From Sweltsa coloradensis (Eukaryota; Arthropoda; Insecta; Plecoptera; Chloroperlidae), in assembly GCA_024449915.1 (NCBI GenBank), contig JAMZAV010000168.1, forward strand, positions 558,001-622,000: 64,000 nt of DNA, written 5' to 3'. This document shows positions 59,116-64,000 of the stretch, piece by piece (positions within the stretch are counted from its first letter, which is position 1; the number at the start of each line of letters is the position of its first letter). The position numbers were made by a program, and so were the translations under genes. A model generated the notes under the pieces. That model searched no databases. It saw only the letters and a program-made list of their open reading frames with translations, and was not told where the DNA came from.

Positions 59116-59340
59116 TGTCCTTGGTAGGACTAGGCCTGGCCGGACGCTCCGAGTGATGTCCTTGGTGGGCTAGGCCTGGCCGGACGCTCCGAGTGATGTC
59201 CTTGGTAGGCACGGCGGGGTGACTAGGCCTGGCCGGACGCTCCGAGTGATGTCCTTGGTGGGACTAGGCCTGGCCGGACGCTCCGAGTGATGTCCTTGGT
59301 AGGCACGGCGGGGTGACTAGGCCTGGCCGGACGCTCCGTC
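59113..59340 (+). repeat. Minisatellite starting at the ANAPC7 stop codon
   Basis: Five tandem units of about 41, 40, 53, 41 and 53 bp. Each begins TGATGTCCTTGGT and ends GGCCTGGCCGGACGCTCCG. Units three and five carry an extra CACGGCGGGGTGA. The first TGA of unit one is the ANAPC7 stop codon. GC-rich in an otherwise AT-rich 3' region. Confidence 0.9.
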
Positions 59341-59545
59341 TTCAGAAACTTACTGTCATTGATCAAGGGAGAAAATGTTGTGTTTTTTATCATACTCAAT
59401 CTAGCGTACGTTGAATTGTGGGCCCAATATAAAAGTAAAACACATCTTTAATGCCCAAAACCCAATGTTCATATTAACGGCACATTTGACACTATTGTCG
59501 AGACAAATGATTCAGTATTCGAAATCGGAACTCTGGTTTAAAATA

Positions 59546-59724
59546 CCGTATTTACTCGATTGCAAGCCGACATCGAATGCAAGCCGCCGACCCCTGATTA
59601 AAAGTTCATCTAACAGAAAAAGTGTAGCATTTAAATACTCATAAGTTTGCCATCGATTCCAAGCCGCCAGTTTGAACTGCAAAAATGTGTCAAAAAAGGT
59701 AGGCATGCAATCAGGTAAATACGG
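59546..59724. mobile_element. pogo-type MITE with CCGTATTTAC ends
   Basis: Ends CCGTATTTACTCGATTGCA and TGCAATCAGGTAAATACGG are inverted and flanked by TA at 59544-59545 and 59725-59726. The interior repeats (G)CAAGCCG. 179 bp, noncoding. Confidence 0.8.
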
Positions 59725-60192
59725 TACTTTATTCAAACTCGTACATTAAGCACACGTAAAAGCGTAGTAATAACTGTGATTGTTGCCAGAGGCTATATGG
59801 ACTAAGGTCTTGGATTGGGCAAACTATTGTTATTTATGACTTTGCCATTATATGGGGATATTCAATATTAACAGTGGCTTACCTGATTCATTGCAGAACA
59901 GAACACAGTTTATTTTACAAGTCCTTAAACGTTAGTGTGAAACAAGCATTTGCTGTGATTGACTCCGTTTTGACCACCAATTACCAACTTTTAAAAAAAT
60001 ACTAAAGAGAAGGTGTAAATAACAACTGTATATTGAACGTTGCTTAAATTTTTATATTGATTTTGATTTCCATCTCAATATTGGTAGCCTAAACAAGATA
60101 TGTCTTAGCGGGTAGCCCATCCCTACTTTGGACCAACATGAAATATTAAAATTTATGTAAAAAGGGGAAAGGGGTAATTTATACAAACTGGC

Positions 60193-60244
60193 CGGTGTAT
60201 TATACACCAGCTAGTCTGAGGTTTACTATAATAGTAAACCTCAG
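60193..60244. repeat. Two adjacent perfect palindromes
   Basis: 60193-60207 has 7-bp arms (GGTGTAT/ATACACC) around one base. 60214-60244 has 15-bp arms (TCTGAGGTTTACTAT and its complement) around one base. They could form cruciforms or RNA hairpins. Confidence 0.7.
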
Positions 60245-61609
60245 AGATTATGTTATTGACTACAACTATCGATAGCCAGGCATCTGGTTCTATTCATTTG
60301 TTAGTAATTTATTACCGTCAGTGTTGTAGGGAAAGTTTGCAACTCAATGTGAAAAGCATGTTTGGATGACGTCAGGAAATTTGTTATTGGCATTACTTGT
60401 AATCCTTGCTTGCTTTTTGCACAGATTTGGTACACTTTTACTAAATAGGTACAGTAAAAACAGTAGGGCTACAATGAGCCAAACTGGTAGATAGGCTTTT
60501 TGTAAGATTCATGGATTTGTAAATTTTTATTTTACCGCAATTCAATTCATCTTTGGGCAGTTTTAAAATACAAAATATTGTGAAGGCTAAAAGTACTTCC
60601 CCACTGGTAATGTCCGTGGTTCTATTGTTTCTAAAGAATTCACACAAGAGCCAAGAGTAAAAAATAAAATGAGGATGCACAATGGTATCAAGCCAAATAC
60701 GTGGGCATTTGAAAACAAGAACAGCGAAGATTGTTTATCCCAGAAATTCTAAATGTCATAGTTCCTAACACCACAGGATTTGCAGAAAAATCATTATTAT
60801 AATATTATTTATATTTGGTGTCTACCGGTGAAATTTAGTTTTCATATTGCTTTGGTTTTACTTTTAAGTCTAAAATACGTATCAATAAGTCTAAACTGTT
60901 ATTATATTAGCAGGAATCTGCATGCGAGCATTTGGACTGTGTAAGTTTTAGGGATAGACCAACTTGTGTTTACGGCTCTCGAACTAAGCCAGAACTTGTA
61001 AGCCAAATATGTTCAGCATTCTAAGGTTTGTGGTTTAACGTAGTTATAATAAGCAGATAGCATTATATTATGGGCCTTATGGTTTATACGTAACTTCCTA
61101 AGGTTTAACATGATAAACATATTTCATCTTGCAGCTCTTGGACACTAAACCCAGCTAATGAGAAGCGAGCTCTCATAAATCCGCCCAATGGTAGCATTTC
61201 TTAGGCCACAAACTATAAACTTGAGACCTTGGGAAAGTATGTACCGGTACATCGAGCTTAAGCTAGTTTGAATAGCATTAGTTCAAATCAAACCGGAAAC
61301 ATGTAGGGATCTCAAACAGTTGTTTTGTAATTCACATGAAGTTGGCATATTCTTCAAGTAGATAGGTACTATGCATGTCATTTTACAAGAAATTGCCAGC
61401 TATACATGGTCCATCCAAGTATTGAAACAGCTTCCGGTATGGTAGATTTGTTTGTGATCGATACGAACATTAAAATAAATAAGGACCGGCAACTTAATAC
61501 GTTTGTTGTTTTGAAGAAGTCAACGGTTTAAAATTTTAAATGAAACATAAAACACATGATGAGGTGGTCCAGCAAATATTGAAAATTAAAGGTATTACTA
61601 ATTTATGTG

Positions 61610-62830
61610 AATGACATAAAGAGATAGGGTGCCACCAGCTTACCTTGAATGGAGTAGGCGCGCCGTGAAAGATAACATAAACACAATACAAATACACAAT
61701 AAACAAATAATTTACATAATCAAAACGTTTTCGGTCCACGTGACCTTCCTCAGTGAGTGTAGAGAGAGAGACTGAGTTGAAACTAAAACTAGGCTAGCTG
61801 TTGGCTAGGGGTGAGGGGAAGGGGTGAGTGAATGAGTGTGGATTGGGTGACAGGGAGGGGGGTGGGGGAAGAGGGAGGAGAATCACCGTAGGTTTAAATT
61901 TGTTTTTTGGCGGAATTTGCAGATCCACTGGTAGGCCAGTTCCCATCTTCTCAGTTCACCAGCTTGTATGGTAGGTGGGACAGACCTTATGACACAAGCT
62001 GTGAAACAGGTCATAAAAGGTAGGCCATGCCCATAAGCGTGCAGTGCCACTGGTTTCTCCAAATTCTCTTCTCGCACGTCCTGCCTGTGCCCATTCATCC
62101 TCATGCGTAGTGTTGGTGGTCAACCCAATATACTCAGCAGGACATCGCGTACACTTAAGTTGGTACACCACGTTGCTGGTCCCACAGGTGTTGTTGTTGT
62201 GTATCTTGTAGGTCTTGCTGGTGAGGTGGGCAGTGAACGTCCTAACAGGCTCGTGCATGGGGCAAGTCTTGCACCTGGGTCGGTCGCAAGGGGAGGACCC
62301 ATGCACCACAGCTTCCGCTTGTTGGGCTTTCTGCGGATCACTTCTCACCAGCAAGTCATTTTAGTGGATAGCAACTCATTATTTTACAACATAAACAACG
62401 TTTAGGAAATTAACAAAAATTACTTCCGTCATCAGGTAATTTTGAAAAACAAAAAATCATATGATCAAAAACATATCAAAACTTTGTTTTTCTTGTAAAA
62501 TAAGGAGTTGCTTTCCACTAAAATGATTTAAATATTGTAAAATCATCTCTTCTAACGCGTTGTGGATAAGGTAACAACTTTAAATTAGCTGCAGTCGTCA
62601 TCAGCAGGTGAAAAGTTTTGTCGCCCCCAGCCCTTCAGGCTGGGATTTATGTTCTCTTTGCTTTCCCAACCTGTCAACCCTTCTCCAGTCTTTAAAAGTA
62701 TGTATGTAGTAGTATGTAGTAGATAAAGTATGTGTTTGAAATGAATGTCAAAAGGCTGTATCTGTGAATGACATAAAGTGGCGCGCCTACCCCATGAAAG
62801 GTAAGCTGTTAGCACCCTATCTCTTTATGT
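61610..62830 (-). mobile_element. Penelope-like element fragment with inverted terminal repeats
   Basis: Bounded by inverted copies of GACATAAAGAGATAGGGTGC ... GTAGGCGCGCC (61612-61663 and about 62781-62830). The minus frame 62354-61956 encodes the cysteine-rich linker and the start of a GIY-YIG endonuclease: CDRPRCKTCP, then [41 protein letters not shown] / GAAAACG stretch near 61725-61755 (minus) is a degenerate ribozyme-like or pseudo-LTR segment. No reverse transcriptase is present. R3 copy 4 lies inside. Confidence 0.7.
62555..62695 (+). repeat. Repeat R3 copy 4 with truncated hammerhead 3' half
   Basis: Begins ACGCGTTGTGGATAAGG, matching stem III and the 3' strand of stem I of the hammerhead at 27950-27991 (with GTT in place of the GTC cleavage triplet), then continues as R3 to CAACCCTTCTCC. 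The CTGATGA half is missing. Confidence 0.65.
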
Positions 62831-63026
62831 CTTTGAAACTAAACTAATTTATTAGGTACGTACTTTTAAACTAAGAATGATAGTTTAGTTTAGTTTATTT
62901 TATTCACCCTTTGACTTGTACATTATACACATGTTTTGTCAGACTAAAATATAATACAAAGATAAAAGGATAAAATACAACATATGTAATATAGGCTATG
63001 TACAGAATACAGATTCAACAATAATA

Positions 63027-63781
63027 CAGTGAGACCTCTATTATCCGAGTTGGATGAGATCGAGTGCAGCTCGAATTATCGAAAAACTCGGATGATCGCG
63101 ATTTTTGTTTATTTGCTCTCGTAGCATGGACTGATGTGGTAAAATGATATATATATGACACATGCAATGGATAAAGGAACAAAATACACATGAAACACTT
63201 CATACAGGGCATACCAAATGATTTAATAGCTTGTAAATCAAGCTCACAAACACACGTACACAAATACATGTCGTAATAAAAACTCATGTCAAGGCCTAAA
63301 CAAATCAAAGCAATAAAATACGAGTCTGCATTTCGGGCGGAAGGCCATTTTGTCTCGCCATCGTTTAATTAACAATATATCGGCAGCTGTTGCGTCATCT
63401 TGTTGTTCAACATAGTGTAATGCGGTCTCTAAGGCTGCCGCTCCTTCCGTGTGAGCTATGATGCTCGGCGCCTCAAGGTCATCATTTGGATCGTCCACTT
63501 CCTCTTCCGATACTCGCGCCACTATCTCGTCTGTCAGTTCTTGACACCCTGTTGCATCACATGTTCCATTAGCCCACGTCATCCTCGCTCAGATTAGCGC
63601 AACCGGCTAGCTGGTGAAAAACGCCCAGGGCTATCTCTTTCGCATGTTCTCTCTCTCTCTCTCTCGTAACTCTCCCCGCCCACCGCTAGGCCTACAATGT
63701 ATGTGAGGACATTTAAAAAAGCAAGGCGCAGCGTCGAATGCAGCTCGGATAATCAGTTATCGGATAATAGAAGTCTTACTA
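63027..63781 (-). mobile_element. Tigger/pogo deletion derivative with transposase C-terminus
   Basis: Ends CAGTGAGACCTCTATTATCC and GGATAATAGAAGTCTTACTA are inverted and bordered by TA (63025-63026, 63782-63783). The minus frame 63582-63289 reads TDEIVARVSEEE, an acidic run, then ALETALHYVEQQD and LLIKRWRDKMA, the usual C-terminal tail of Tigger/jerky-type transposases. The catalytic DDE core is gone. Confidence 0.8.
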
Positions 63782-64000
63782 TATTTAAAAAATTAAAATA
63801 GCCATATATAATTGTCTAAAAATAATATTCCCATATACCGGTAGGACCCACCGTATGTACATACAAGTACCCTCTAAGCAGAAGGCATCGTGTCAAGAGT
63901 TGGAATAATTCTAGTGCATTATGTACTAGTTACATGCTAGTTCAAGTGCTCTTTTGTCAATTCGTGAAGGTGCAAATGATCTGTTGATTCCCAAACTTAC

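Larger units (their letters stand above)
59341..61535. other. Intergenic interval right of ANAPC7
   Basis: AT-rich DNA with one pogo-type MITE (59546-59724) and two adjacent perfect palindromes (60193-60244). No gene recognised. Confidence 0.4.

Noticed and set aside
58859..59212. 117-codon minus frame over the last ANAPC7 exon
   Set aside because: GC-rich shadow of the coding exon and minisatellite on the other strand.
61720..61760. CTGAGGA...GAAAACG near a Penelope fragment as a hammerhead
   Set aside because: An extra base after the core and no stem I or III pairing; at best a degenerate relic, so not called as a ribozyme.

Overview
This is eukaryotic nuclear DNA, AT-rich, with long introns and a heavy load of degenerate transposons. 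The reconstructed TMX2 protein (WNPAC in place of a redox CxxC, GSVTMINYL loop) and a ZAD (zinc-finger-associated domain) gene at the left edge point to an arthropod, most likely an insect; a hemimetabolous or hemipteroid insect is only a guess from intron size and repeat style. All exons below were built by hand from GT/AG sites, reading phase and remembered family conservation; no alignment was run.

Layout. (1) 625-1513, minus: two exons of a ZAD-type zinc-finger gene that probably continues off the left edge. (2) 3885-30768, plus: DHX37/kurz, a DEAH-box RNA helicase of ribosome biogenesis, with 18 clean exons and one damaged exon (27377-27467) where two exons seem fused by a frame-breaking deletion. 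(3) 30769-36338: intergenic, mostly featureless. (4) 36339-41688, minus: TMX2, five exons, complete (272 codons plus stop). (5) A 407-bp divergent promoter interval. (6) 42096-59115, plus: ANAPC7 (APC/C subunit 7), eleven exons, complete (575 codons plus stop), ending in a minisatellite that starts at the stop codon. (7) 59341-64000: intergenic with pogo/Tigger-like elements and Penelope-like fragments.

The introns are a fossil bed: a PHD/endonuclease/RT LINE (7400-11310), other LINE pieces, RTE-like 3' ends, seven hAT-type elements (four with perfect 8-bp target duplications, two with near-perfect ones, one with none recognised; several nested), two foldback elements with about 9-bp duplications (Mutator-like), pogo-type MITEs, and Penelope-like debris carrying a full type I hammerhead ribozyme motif on the minus strand at 27950-27991. 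The host genes are conserved housekeeping genes and not a pathway or operon: DHX37 acts in small-subunit ribosome assembly, TMX2 in the ER membrane, ANAPC7 in mitotic ubiquitination. The palindrome TAGGCCTA and its parts recur throughout noncoding DNA.
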